Shown here: positions 35,366 through 48,519 of the stretch, piece by piece
Layout: the number at the start of each line of letters is the position of its first letter
Position numbering within the stretch: position 1 is the stretch's first letter
Assembly (NCBI RefSeq): GCF_026914265.1
Contig: NC_069136.1
Coordinates: 51,825,381 to 51,889,380 of the forward strand
Reading direction: 5' to 3'
Origin: Mya arenaria
Lineage: Eukaryota > Mollusca > Bivalvia > Myida > Myidae
DNA length: 64,000 nucleotides
Position numbers and translations under genes: made by a program
The notes under the pieces: model-generated
Database searches by the model: none
Seen by the model: the letters and a program-made list of their open reading frames with translations, nothing else
What the model was told of the DNA's origin: nothing

Positions 35366-36001
35366 TAAAATATGATATATAAGTTTTCCTCCTGACACTG
35401 CGCTTTAACCTGACATGTATACATTTAGAATAGCATTCCCTTTAGCTATAGAAAAGATACTTACTTGTTGCAATGTGTTCATAAAAAAACTCCATTCATG
35501 AAACCTGAGTGAATGAAATGAAATATTCACGGATTTCCTAACATAAAATATACCGTTACAAAAACTTATATTCTGTAACACTTATCAGCTAGTCGTTTCG
35601 TCTGCCATAATGGCCATGCCGTCAGTACGCGAACAAAGCAGCTCTGCCAACATTATGTACGGAGTCCCGACAGTGCTAATGACAGAGAGGATGGTGCCTC
35701 GTTTTGCTCCCGTGTCTTTTGCAACGTTTTTTGAATAATTAAATGAAGAATTTTAGTCATTTCTCGAATTCATATGAGGCTTTTCTTGTTTTTCATTGCT
35801 TTTGATTCAACTTATTTAGTTATGTTTTGCTCTGAAAAAATTAACCGAGGCCTCAGTGTGGCTACGGCGCTGCAAAAACGAGAGAATATGGCCTTGTAAT
35901 GTTAAACGGTCAGATGGAATAATGCTGGTTACTTTTTGTATTGTCGCACTCTGAAATGTTTTGAAAGGTTAGTGAAAGAGCCCAGCTTGTAGTGAAACGA
36001 G

Positions 36002-36007
36002 TTTATT
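36002..36007 (-). terminator. Candidate polyadenylation signal, receptor gene 1
   Basis: AATAAA on the minus strand, about 165 bases after the stop codon of the receptor gene at 36171. Confidence 0.45.
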
Positions 36008-36170
36008 GACAGTAATCAAATTATATAAGCTCAGCAACACATAAACAACAAAAAGAAGTTTATGTCCATACTTATTCCGTTTGAGTGTCGGTGTACAAAA
36101 CAATTGACGATTAAAACACCTTGCAATTCTTAAGTACTGTCACTTTTGTAAACATCATACTATTCATCTG

Positions 36171-37451
36171 TCATAGAGGTTCACTTATTAAGCCAATGTT
36201 TAGATACATCTGCATAATTGACACACCAGAGAAGGTCCAGAATGCACCAGACATTATCACAGAACAGAAAATATCATATGTATCACCGACTACTTTCCAT
36301 GTAATTTCTTTTCTTTTGTATCCGTCTGTTGTTTCTAATTCAAAGTCTGATAATGTTTCCCTTGCATTTTCCTCGAGGCCAACCTTCACTAGAGCGCTAC
36401 CAGGTTTTGTTTCCGCTGTTTGTTTGATGCACTTTTTTCCGGCAAACGTTTTGCAACGACATCTAAGTACAGATACAAGTATTTTCAACCCTTTCGGAAC
36501 TTCGTCAGTGTGGCTGTGTACGCGTAGAGATATGATACAAAGAAACAACACGAGCACACTGTAGATCATCTGAGTTAAGATGTAGTAGAATATATACGGC
36601 ACGGGAGCGGAGCTCTGTGGAACTTGGTTATGAATCACTTGCATGTAGACAACAAAAGATAAGAACACAGTAATTGCTACCGAGGTTCTTTCACCGCTAC
36701 TTGCTGGCATGAGGAACACAAAGCCGTTTATACATCCAAGAAATACCAATGGGATTATGATGTAGACCGTTAGAAACCCGCTTTTCCGTTTTATTTTTAG
36801 GTCAATATTAAAGATAATGGCATTTGAAATATGCACTGGTCCGTTTGTGAATTCCCATTGACTGTTGATGCTGTAGAATGATATGTTGACTTCCTCTGAC
36901 CTGGCATTCAATGTCATTTCCTTTGCAGAATGCGAAAGGCTTGAAAAACTCAACTCGCAGGTTTGATTATCATATGGAAAGTACGTGGCATCAACTGGAC
37001 ATATGAATCTAATAACGTTTCCGGTACTCCATATCACATCACCATTATGAACTACTTTCAGGTTGTTATTCATTTCTCCAATTTGTTCTACATTGAACGC
37101 AGACTGACGTAGATACAACTTGGGTTTCCATAAATCTTCGCTCTCCATCACCAATGAGGACATATTGTCATACTCAGCCGGGACCCAAGTCATTCGCTCT
37201 TCTTTCCATGTCATATTCAGCATGAGAGTTATAATCATTTCTCCCGAAATTTCGTCCAAGCTATTTATACTTGATAGGAATGGTTCAATTGACACATGTA
37301 CGGTATCAATGTGATTCATAACCGGACGAACCTTTTTATTGTATTTCCTTGTTAAATTTGTGTAAAGATCACTTTCAACGGTACATAAGGATGTACAAAT
37401 GTTACAGTCGAACAGTAAGACGTAAAAGTATAGTGTTGATATCTTCATCAT
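36171..37451 (-). CDS. Nicotinic-like Cys-loop receptor subunit 1, intronless
   Basis: One 426-residue exon. A signal peptide (residues 1-23) precedes an extracellular ligand-binding fold with the Cys-loop C151...C165 (CPVDATYFPYDNQTC). Four membrane segments follow: M1 226-248, M2 254-275 (SGERTSVAITVFLSF), M3 286-310 and M4 392-420. The Glu at the inner end of M2 marks a cation channel. Loop D and A tryptophans are present (TWKEERMTW, DLWKPKLYL). The loop-B Trp after the Cys-loop is Leu (SFSSLSHS), and there is no vicinal Cys pair before M1, so it is not an alpha-type subunit and probably does not bind acetylcholine in the usual way. The M3-M4 loop has a basic, Cys-containing stretch (RCRCKTFAGKKC). 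Lack of introns is unlike classical subunits and fits the retroposition-derived receptor expansions of bivalves. Confidence 0.92.
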   Translation of the reverse strand: MMKISTLYFYVLLFDCNICTSLCTVESDLYTNLTRKYNKKVRPVMNHIDTVHVSIEPFLSSINSLDEISGEMIITLMLNMTWKEERMTWVPAEYDNMSSLVMESEDLWKPKLYLRQSAFNVEQIGEMNNNLKVVHNGDVIWSTGNVIRFICPVDATYFPYDNQTCELSFSSLSHSAKEMTLNARSEEVNISFYSINSQWEFTNGPVHISNAIIFNIDLKIKRKSGFLTVYIIIPLVFLGCINGFVFLMPASSGERTSVAITVFLSFVVYMQVIHNQVPQSSAPVPYIFYYILTQMIYSVLVLFLCIISLRVHSHTDEVPKGLKILVSVLRCRCKTFAGKKCIKQTAETKPGSALVKVGLEENARETLSDFELETTDGYKRKEITWKVVGDTYDIFCSVIMSGAFWTFSGVSIMQMYLNIGLISEPL

Positions 37452-37569
37452 TTTATCGAACTATGTTTTTTATGTGTTGAAATCTATTTGTTGACAATGA
37501 ATCCGCGATTTGTTTAAAACACTCAAACTTACGTCGTTTCCGAACCCATCAGCAGCTTATTTTAAATGG

Positions 37570-37865
37570 CATGACAAACACATTTAGAATTCATGCGCAA
37601 CAGAATCGTAATTGGAAATTGATCATCAGAACTAATGCAGACTTTACAAAACGAATAAACAAATTTGTCATTAATATTGATAGTCAGATGCATCACATAC
37701 TCGCTCAAAAAAATTCATGCGTTTAGGTCTTGCACAATTTCTGTGTTTATTGTCAATTTAACTGCAACACATTCTGTAAACTTCCCCAGTTATGCTTTCA
37801 ACTGCAATGAATACACTAGAGATGCGGTTGCACGGCAAAACTCGAGACAGTCAGTCGGTGCTCGC
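37570..37865 (-). promoter_or_regulatory. 5' flank shared by the receptor copies
   Basis: AGAATTC, GCAGA-, AAACGAATAAACAAAT- and CTGATAG-like blocks upstream of receptor 1 recur in the same order upstream of receptor 2 (about 41895-42025). The farther block GGTTTGCGAGCACCGA (37847-37862, minus strand) recurs upstream of the inverted pseudogene (44555-44570). The flanks were duplicated with the genes and may hold the promoter. No individual site is defined. Confidence 0.45.
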
Positions 37866-37869
37866 AAAC

Positions 37870-38479
37870 CATCATAACCGTTATTCATATTATTTGGTGT
37901 GTTAAAACAGAATCTGCAAACATCTACTTATTTAATAATGAAAACGCTTACTTTTGTTTCAACCTAAAAAGTACTTTAAAATGACACTGTCTTATTTTTA
38001 TCAATATCACTTCTTTGGTGGAGCTGTGTCGAGACGTTGAAATACTTTACTTTTAACCAGGGGACGTAGTATCGTGGAGTCGTAATATTCTGAAACCCCA
38101 CGACGAATTACGACAATACCATTAAAAAGGTGAAAAGATTTACTGTGGGACTATAAACAGTCCCCAAAACAGACATAGTTACCCTCTCTGTGTCACGTAT
38201 TACATTTACAAATATAGGTAGCCAAGAAACGTCGGGCGGTCGTTTTGCCTAATATATAAGTCAATATATGAAATGGATGCAGTTTGTATTGATTTATAAA
38301 GTCAAGACTTTAATATTATTTTTCATGATTATCGCTAAACCGTTAACTCTCGTCGGTCATCAGCGGGATGCAGAGCTTTACGTTGTCTAGTACAAGGCAT
38401 GGTCCTCTACTTCTAAAACTTTCTTGTTCCCAACAGCTAGCTCGTGTGATTATAAGAAAACTCCCAAAGGTTGTAGTAT
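37870..38479. other. Intergenic between receptor gene 1 and a minisatellite, nothing recognised
   Basis: No exon or repeat structure seen, apart from a short ACGTAGTATCGTGGAGTCG stretch of unclear origin near 38065. Confidence 0.5.
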
Positions 38480-39185
38480 TACAATACAGCTCATCAAATA
38501 AAGCACGACCTGGTTGTTGTATTGCAAACCGTCCACCGTCCGATTTCAAGCGCCACACAATGACACAATATCTGGTTGTGGTATCCGCATGCCATCTATT
38601 GTCACATTGCAAGCATCACACCATAACATGATACCTGTTTGTGATTCACTCCACCCAACTGTTAAGGATCGCATCATGACCGAATACCAAAATGTATTGA
38701 CCGCTGTCTACTCTCCTTATTCAAGCATCACCATGGGCCAATATAAAAATGTGTCGCACACCATCAATTGTCCTATTTCGAGCATCATACCATAACCTCA
38801 TACAAAAAGTATCGCACGCCGCCCACTGTCCTGTTTCAAGCATCGCATCATGACCCTATACCAAAATGTAACGCACGCCGCCCACTGTCCCATTTCAAGC
38901 ATCGCATCATGACCCTATACCAAAATGTATCGCACGCCGCCCACTGTCCTATTTTAAGCATCGCATCATGACCCTATACCGAAATGTATCGCACGCCGCC
39001 CACTGTCCCATTTCAAGCATCGCATCATGACCCTATACCAAAATGTATCGCACGCCGCCCATTTGTCCTATCCATGCATCACACCATGGTGCATTACCAA
39101 GTGTGGGGTTTACCATCAAAATGTCCCATTTAAAGTATCACACAATGGAAAAATACTTAGTTGGGGTATTTTCACACCAGCCAAC
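38480..39185. repeat. 59-bp minisatellite
   Basis: The central part (38820-39065) has near-perfect 59-bp units with CATCGCATCATGACCCTATA and CGCACGCCGCCCACTGTCC. The outer units are increasingly diverged. It lies between the two receptor genes. 39186-40454 shows nothing recognisable. Confidence 0.92.
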
Positions 39186-40454
39186 TGTCCATTTCAGATA
39201 GTCATGTTTACGGATATATCATCTTTAAGTTTGATATTCGATTTGTATATAACTCATTACAGGTCACTGATGATATTATTACAGTTGTATGTCGATTTGC
39301 CTCGCGACGTTCTAAATTACTTCATTTCACCGCCCGTCTCTGTCTGTCCTTGGGGCAGCGTTCTGTGGTGAATTCAGATGTGGCAACAAAGAAATTCTAA
39401 TTTCATAAACTTTCAGATTGTTATGTGAAATGTGAATTGAAGAATAAATAAATATTGTTAAACCCCGCAAGTATCCGGATTTGTAATAAATTGAATAGAG
39501 TTGAAACGTTTGCTCGGATGCGTCACAAAAATGTAGAACTTGATACCTGTTCGACAAATTGCAACCATAATTGTAATCCAAATTGTATACTAGAGTATCA
39601 CAAGAACATGCTCAAATGAACAGCTTTCCGCTGCTATATCGGAGTGCCATAGCTTTAGGTGGTTATTCCAAAATTGAAGACTAGCGATATTATGATATTT
39701 GTGAAATGTTCGTTTTGTGTTGTGACGTTGTATGTCTCGCATTTGGTGTGTGTTTGATACTGACTCGTTTGCGTGTAAGGTTTAAATGTAAGGGTACTGT
39801 GCCTATTATTGTTTATACATCGTTTTTTGATAAAAAGTTACAGTAACAGGTCCAGTAGCAAGACATTTATTTTTCTATAAATCTAATGTCAGTGTTACAC
39901 CGTAACATGGTTAGATAAGACTATTGTTTCTTTTTAGCTGTAATGGAACATTAAATGAATGATTAAATCGAAAGTACAGGGCAAGCACAATAGCAAAAAC
40001 AGAAATATAACGATTGTCATGTTAAGAGGAAACGAAGGAAACAGGATGTCACATTCAAACAAAAAAAGACTGAATAAACCTTAAAACATTTTCATCAGTA
40101 CTAACACATTTTGGGGTAACGGCCTGACAACGGTCAGCAAAACGTAAGTTAACTTAGGGTAAAACCGATTAAAGCGAAGTCACCGTCACACACCGCCAAT
40201 AGTAATATCTTTGGAGTATAATGAATGCAGAAATGAGCAAGTAATGTCAAATATCAACTTACTTGGAAAACATTTGATACCGTAAGCCTCCAATGGCCAA
40301 GGTCAACATTATAGTATTTTGGCAGTAAAAACCCCGAACAAAAACAACTTTTTTCATATTGCTCTTGATTGAGTGGCAATATAGATAGCAAATGACAACG
40401 AAAAACATTTAAAGTTGATTGTCACATAACTGTTAACAACTAAATGTTACATGT

Positions 40455-41735
40455 TTAGAAGGGTTCACTTAGCAATCCAAAATTAAAATACATCTGCATA
40501 AATGTCACAAATGAAAACCCTAAGAATGTACAAGACATTATCACCGAACAGAAAATGTCATATGTATCACCGACTGTCTTCCATGTTATTTCTTTTCTTT
40601 TGTATTCCTCTTTTGTATTCATTTCACCGTCTGGTATTGTTTCCCCGGCAATTACCTCGAGGTCAAACTCCACTAATGCGCTGCCATGTTTCGTTTCATC
40701 TGTTTGCTGGACGCGCCTTTTTCTCGCTAACGATTTGCAACGACATCTTAGTACAGATACAAGTATTTTCAACGCTTTCGGTACTTCATCAGTATGACTG
40801 TGTATGCGTAAAGATATGATACAAAGAAACAGCACGAGCACACTGTAGATCATCTGAAATAAGATGTAATAGAATATATACGGCACGGGAGCGGAGCTCT
40901 GTGGAACTTGGTTGTGAATTACTTGCATATAGACAATAAAAGATAAAAACACAGTTATTGCCACTGAAGTCCTTTCACCGCTACTTGCTGGCATGAGGAA
41001 CACAAAGCCGTTTATACATCCAAGAAATACCAACGGGATTATGATGTAGACAAGAAGAAATCCGGTTTTCCGTTTAATATGCAGGTCAATGTTAAAGGTA
41101 AATGCATATTCACTATACACATGTCCTTTTGTGAATTCCCATTGACTGTTGATGCTGAAGAATGATTGATTGACTTTCTCAGACTTTGCATACAGTGTCA
41201 TTTCCTTTGCGGAATACGACAGGCTTGAAAAACTCATCTGGCAGGTTTGGTTATCAAATGGATAATAGGTTGCATCAACTGAACAAATAAATCTAATAAC
41301 GTCTCCGGCACTCCAAATAACATCGCCATTATGAACTACTTTCAGGTTGTTATTCATTTCTCCAACTTGCTCAACATTGAACGCAGACTGACGAAGATAC
41401 AACTTAGGTTTCCATAAATCTTCACTTTCCATCACCAATGAGGACATATTGTCATAATCTGCGGGGTCCCAAGTCATTCGCTCTTCTTTCCATGTCATCG
41501 TCAGCAATAATGTTACCACCATTTCACCCGAAATTTCGTCCAAGCTGTGTATGCTTGATAGAAAGGGTTCAATTGTCACATGAACTGTGTCACTATGATT
41601 CAAAACAGGACGAACCTTTCTGTTGTATCCAGTTGTTAAATTATAGTGTAAATCACTCTCAATTGTACATAAAGAAGAAAAAACATTAACATTTAACCAC
41701 AATACATAAACATTAAAAGAAAGTATCCTCGTCAT
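40455..41735 (-). CDS. Nicotinic-like Cys-loop receptor subunit 2, intronless
   Basis: A paralogue of the receptor at 36171, also 426 residues when started at the Met at 41735. That Met begins the signal peptide (MTRILSFNVYVLWLNVNVFS) and aligns with the start of copy 1. An upstream in-frame Met adds 24 polar residues and is unlikely. Cys-loop CSVDATYYPFDNQTC, M1 GFLLVYIIIPLVFLG, M2 SGERTSVAITVFLSF, M3 PYIFYYILFQMIYSVL and M4 YDIFCSVIMSCTFLGF are all intact. As in copy 1, the loop-B Trp is Leu (SFSSLSYS) and the vicinal Cys pair is absent. Identity to copy 1 is roughly four in five by eye, lowest in the M3-M4 loop. Same strand and similar 5' flanks point to tandem duplication. Confidence 0.92.
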   Translation of the reverse strand: MTRILSFNVYVLWLNVNVFSSLCTIESDLHYNLTTGYNRKVRPVLNHSDTVHVTIEPFLSSIHSLDEISGEMVVTLLLTMTWKEERMTWDPADYDNMSSLVMESEDLWKPKLYLRQSAFNVEQVGEMNNNLKVVHNGDVIWSAGDVIRFICSVDATYYPFDNQTCQMSFSSLSYSAKEMTLYAKSEKVNQSFFSINSQWEFTKGHVYSEYAFTFNIDLHIKRKTGFLLVYIIIPLVFLGCINGFVFLMPASSGERTSVAITVFLSFIVYMQVIHNQVPQSSAPVPYIFYYILFQMIYSVLVLFLCIISLRIHSHTDEVPKALKILVSVLRCRCKSLARKRRVQQTDETKHGSALVEFDLEVIAGETIPDGEMNTKEEYKRKEITWKTVGDTYDIFCSVIMSCTFLGFSFVTFMQMYFNFGLLSEPF

Positions 41736-42025
41736 ATTGTCGAACTGAAATTTCAATGATCTATCATCATAGCAATCATAAATCCGTACTAACACTGCTT
41801 CTTTCAAGAATCGTTCTGAACTATTTTTTTATTGAATGTTTTTTCCGGTACTCACTGCTTAACAGGTTATTTAATACTCCATAATCACGACGTTTTTACA
41901 TGAAAACACATTCAGAATTCCCATTTGACGCTTTACCTAATTGCAATTTATTGCAGACCAAAGCAGATTCAATGAAACAAATTAACAAAATATCTGATAG
42001 CACTGATTGACAAATGCTTTTTTCT

Positions 42026-43710
<1,685 letters not shown>

Positions 43711-45061
43711 CTAATAAATCTCAATTTTCCATATTTAAGAATCATTACTCTGGAGTGAGTTACAAATAATCATTAAAAGTTGCATATTGAGCGCTTCTTA
43801 ACAAATGCGATGAAGGTTGCCTGCTCCGAAAAACAAGTATTGTTACAATATTGTAGCGACCTAGTCTTATCGCTTGTTGATTCACTAAATTCAAAGGTTT
43901 CTTGTATGTAATACAATATAGCCCCAACTAGTTTGCCACTGTCGACAGCTTTGACGTGCAATAAAATAGGTCTAACCATAACGTCAAACAAAAGTATTTT
44001 TTGGTAAACACATACAGCAAAAAGGTCCGTACATGCAATACAAATCACTATTTTACACTTGAAGCACTGACACTACATATCACGAACTAGGCGCTAACTG
44101 AGAAACATAAAAGATGTGAATTCCCAAGTGTGAATCACTCAGTACTCCGCTTGGATGCTTTCTAACCAAAACAAAAACAAAACTCGCTTCGTCGAAATCA
44201 CCTGGATCTCGGATATACTCGGAGAAAATAACGAACACTCGATATTACCGAATTACAAAAATATGTATTACTTAAAGTGTCTAGACTCAAGAAGATACAT
44301 TTGAAAGAAAAGAAGAAAATAGTACTTGAATAAAATTGATATCGTTGTGTACTGTAACGCATCTTACTAACTGATGCACTTATCACGTGTTTTACACGTG
44401 CTAAATAAACACCTTATAAGCTGGGAATAAGACAGTGACCTTTTTAAGAGTTTTCAGAGTTAAGAAATAAAATTAAAAAGCTTTCGCATTATTTGAATTT
44501 GGCATTTGCCCATTCAGATTTTAAGGTTAAATAATATCAACCCTGGTTCTGTAGGTTTGCGAGCACCGATTTGATGTCTTGAATGTTGCCGGACAACAGC
44601 ATCACCAGTGTATTATTGTAAGCATCATAACAGGGAAAGTAAACAGAACAATTTACTCTGAAATCTATAGTGCAAACCCTGAAGTCGTGAATGTTTAAGC
44701 AATTATTTAATGAATTTGTCTGGCAATATTAATGGCAACTTTAAGCATTAGTTTTAATGAGTTTGCTTTGGTTCTGAAAATATATTTCAATTACCTTTGC
44801 GCCTCGCGGGAGTTCTGAATATGCTTGTTATATAACGTTAATAGTCGCTTAGATCTCGACACAATGTGATTTTAGAGTGCTTTAAATAAATCTTGGACTA
44901 TTAAACTAAATGAATGAAAGCAAGTTCAACACATGGAAATCAGAGATCGATAAAAGGATGAAGGTATTGACTTTATACCTTTATTGCCTGATGTTCGATT
45001 GTAACATTTCAGCATCCGTTCCGTTAAAGTGACCTATACACAAAATTAAACCACGACATGC

Positions 45062-46649
45062 AATGAAAAGGTTCGTCCGGTTATGAATCATAGTGACACC
45101 GTACATGTGACGATGGAGCCCTTCCAATCAATTATAAACAGCTTGGACGACATTCCGTGGAAAACGGTTTTAACTCCCATGCTGAAGATTACATGGAAAG
45201 AAGAGTGTAGTGTGGGTGTACCAAGACAAAACCACTCAACTTCGGAGTTCGAATATATTTATTTATACGTTGTCGAATGAAACCTAAAACATATAATAAA
45301 ACATAAAAGTAAATGCTAATCATATTATTAATCACACACAATACAAAGACAATGGACAGTGATCGGTAAATATATCAAGGGAGACTTCGCGGTTAAATAT
45401 ATAAAACATTCTAAGAACTACGAGTAATAAACTTACCAGGCACGTCTAAATAATAATTATATATGAAAGAATATTTCAGTGCAAAGATAAGAGCGAATAT
45501 CAAATAAGTTAAATATTTCAGCTCAAAGATAAGAGCGAATATTAAATAAATAGTAACAACTGTTACAATTGCAATCTTAACTTGCGTCGATGATGATTCA
45601 GAACGGAATGATTTATGTGTATATATAAATAAGGGCGTGTGCAATGAAGCGGGGGAAAGGGGAAAAGGCATTATGAACCAATCAATCACTCTATAAATTT
45701 AGACAAACTCGCATAACCAGTAATCACGCTCTGACGCACTCGGACAAAGACGGACATAGACGGACATTGACGAACATAGACGGACAGTAACGCAAAGAGG
45801 ACAATAACCACGTAGCACAACACTAAACACGACGATACACAAACAATACAAAACAATATACGATATAGAACCATACCAAACACACAAATTGATAAAATAC
45901 TGAAATATGCACCTTGCTACAAGAGCGAATTACTTGGGACCTTGCTGAGTATGAAAATATGTTCTCATTAGTGATGGGTAGCGAAGATTTATGGAAACCC
46001 AAGTTGTATCTACGTCAGTCTGCGTTCAATGTTGAAAAATAGGGCAAATAAATAACAACCTCAATAGTTCTTCATAATGGCGATGTTATTTGGAGTACCG
46101 GAGACGATTTATCTGTCTAGTTGATGCAAACTATTTTCCTTTTGATAACCAAACCTGCCAGTTCAGTTTTCCAAGCCTGCCATATGCTGCAAAGGAAATG
46201 ACACTGTAAGCAAAGGCTTATGACATCAATACATCATTCTTCAGCAGAAACAGTCAATGATAATAATAATACCATAAGAGGACCAGTGTATTCTGCAAAT
46301 GTATTTACCTTTAATATCGACCTGCAAATTAAACGGTAACACGGGTTTCTTCTGGTCTACATTATAATCCCATTTGTATGTCTTGGATGTATAAACGGCT
46401 TTGTGTTTCTTATGCCAGCAAGCAGCGGAGAAAGAACTTCCATAGCAATAACTGTGTTCTTATCGTTTGTTATCTATATGCAAGTAATTCAGAACCAAGT
46501 ACCACAGAGCTCTGCTCCCGTGCCGTATATATTATACTACATCCTATTTCAGATGGTCTATAGTGTATTTGTGCTGTTTCTTTGTATCCTTTCTTTTCGC
46601 ATACATAGCCAAACTGACGCAGTACCGTTTGATAAGTGAACCTTTATGA
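45062..46649 (+). pseudogene. Decayed nicotinic-like receptor copy, inverted
   Basis: The third copy of the receptor family, on the opposite strand. 45066-45205 matches the start of the ligand-binding region (VRPVMNHSDTVHVTMEPF). After a solo LTR, 45922-46630 continues through the Cys-loop region to M3 (SGERTSIAITVFLSF, PYILYYILFQMVYSV). The M3-M4 loop and M4 are deleted, joining TDAVP almost directly to the family's last codons (ISEPL-type end at 46634-46649). Several stops and frameshifts break the middle, and the signal peptide is not seen. The M1-M3 part is still very close to the live copies, so decay is fairly recent or sequence exchange has occurred. Confidence 0.88.
45206..45921. mobile_element. 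Solo LTR of an LTR retrotransposon (fossil)
   Basis: A 716-bp insert with TGTAG at its left and CTACA at its right end, flanked by AGAG on both sides (45202-45205 and 45922-45925; possibly AAGAG). The receptor reading continues across it. The TG...CA ends, short target duplication and absence of any internal genes identify a solo LTR. It carries a TATA-like stretch and two tandem copies of an about 58-bp segment (45465-45553). The family is not resolved. Its age is at most that of the pseudogene. Confidence 0.75.
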
Positions 46650-46794
46650 TTAGGTAATATTATGTTGTTTACAATTATGTAGCAATCCGTATCAACGCTT
46701 TCCTTGTTGTCAACGGTTATCTTCACTGTCAGTCAATCAAAGGAAGTATATGAGAATAACTGTGTGTTTGTTTTGTTGATGTTTTCGTGTTGTT

Positions 46795-48060
46795 ACTGCT
46801 AAAGTACTCAAAAAATGCTGTCGTTGGCCATTTAAGGCTCGCTACTGCATTCAATGTATTACAATGGTATTTAGAGCTCGTTATTACATCCAATGTACTG
46901 AAATGGTGTTGATTGAAGCTATTTATGGGTTGTTCCTAGCAAACACATAATGTTAGTTTAACGTTATGTGGCGGTTATGTCATAATAAGGTTATTGTTTA
47001 CCGTGTTCATATCGTTGTGACAACGTTAGTGCCTAAATTCATTTGTAACTATTTGCCACTAATAATTGATCAAAGTTTCAACAATGGTATAAGTAATTGA
47101 AGGCAAGCATTATAAGATGTTGTGGTTATTTTTGCGATTTCCTTAGACTAAATCAGCGTTGTCCTAACGTTGTGTGACAACGTTGTCCTGGTCATTTTGA
47201 TAGACGCAGAATATTGTATAACATTGTTTGATTAATGCACGTTGTGCAAGCTTCTGTTACATTTAAGCTACCAGGATGATTTATGATTATTCTACTTAAT
47301 GTCTCACACATGTCAAATCGACCAACATAAAGTGCATGATTCAGAACGAACATTAAAAAAAAACATTCTACGTTATTTAACACTCGGCAGTTACCTAGTT
47401 GCCTTTTACAGCGCTCTAACAACGTTGCCACAACGGTAGGTGTTTGTTTGGCAACTGCATCCAATGTGCTCCAATGATTTTGACCATTATATGTACTAAG
47501 GTGTGATGTTCAATACTTTTCAATCGGTTTTACTCGAAGTGAACTCCCTCATTACCGAGCGTATAATAAGGCGCATTTATATTCCAGATAGGCTAGTTTG
47601 GTGTTTGCTCGTTTATTAATCTGTTTTTGCTTCAGACATCGTGTGACTCGCGTTGAGTGTCTGTGTTGAACTTCGTGTGTCTAAACAAGATCTTTCTATT
47701 ATTTTTGGCTACTATACTGGTCTTATAGTTTCCATTTGTAACAAGCATCTGAAGGCGTTACGGTGTATATCTGACATTTGAATTATAGAGAAACGCATGT
47801 GTGGCTACTAAGACTACTACTGTAACTTTAAATAAATAAAAATGGAAACTACATGATCACGCTCAGTACCATCCATCGTAACCATTTAAGTACAATGGGA
47901 TAACTTAAAGAGAGACATACATACAACGTCACAAGACAAAGAAAAAAATACGCAAACACCATTATTATAATGTAAGTTATGAATGTTGGGGTAAGCGCCA
48001 ATCCGAAATGACTGGGAGTAAAAGAATTCCAGCGTAATAGTTTATTTTAAATATTCATCT
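46795..48060. repeat. Segmental duplication, copy 1
   Basis: Shares its beginning (GGCTCG, ACTGCATTCAATG-like minisatellite units), its middle (TATGTACTAAGGTGTGATGTT) and its end (GCGTTACGGT, GACATTTGAATT, TGACTGGGAGTA, ATCCAGCGTA-like) with 48520-50590 in the same order. No gene is seen in it. Confidence 0.65.
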
Positions 48061-48519
48061 GCATCACAACATGACGGTTGGTTTAGCAATATGTGTGATT
48101 CCCTAGTGCACAATTTGCGTCAGGATGTAATTTGTCAGACAGGTATCAAGGGAACAACTATTTCTATGTGTTCTATGATTTGATTGAACGCTTCATTCAC
48201 TTGATCTAAAATCCAGATATTTGCGGTTATTAATAGATAGTTGTTTATTATTCAAAACATATTTTATAGATTTCTAAAAGTTCATACAATATGTATATTA
48301 ATTGCTTTCAATAACTGCTACAATTTTAATGAATTCACCATTTACAGAAGCCCAAAGTACTGAGTCAACAGTGTACCAGACGTATAATACAGCTAAGGGT
48401 GGAATTAAGAGCACCGTCAATTGGATCAATATACGCCCGTCGAAATACCATCAGTGTACAGGGATCAGTTTCGAACAACTCAAATAAACGGGAATTAAAC
48501 TAAAAGACGCTATTTCCGT

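Larger units (their letters stand above)
32624..35872. mobile_element. 3.2-kb DNA transposon insertion with CAGTGCCGTAGCCA ends
   Basis: The left end CAGTGCCGTAGCCA mirrors the right TGGCTACGGCGCTG with one mismatch. CAAAA flanks both sides (32619-32623 and 35873-35877), and the interrupted minisatellite unit is restored if the insert is removed. On the minus strand near 35588-35720 a frame reads GTPYIMLAELLCSRTDGMAI, possibly a leftover of coding sequence. The superfamily is unassigned. The 5-bp target duplication does not fit hAT (8 bp), though the end sequence is hAT-like. It contains the Helentron-like copy at 33278-34715. Confidence 0.7.

Noticed and set aside
36121-36564. 147-residue plus-strand frame over receptor 1
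   Set aside because: Antisense shadow of the receptor coding sequence.
38820-39065. Possible CRISPR-like direct repeat array
   Set aside because: Head-to-tail 59-bp units have no unique spacers, and the setting is a eukaryotic genome.
41736-41807. 24-residue N-terminal extension of receptor 2
   Set aside because: The extension is polar and would bury the signal peptide; the inner Met aligns with the start of receptor 1.
43773-44048. 91-residue minus-strand frame
   Set aside because: No family resemblance, no splice support, and composition like the surrounding AT-rich DNA.
47192-47464. 90-residue minus-strand frame
   Set aside because: It lies within a duplicated noncoding block and is not kept in the other copy.
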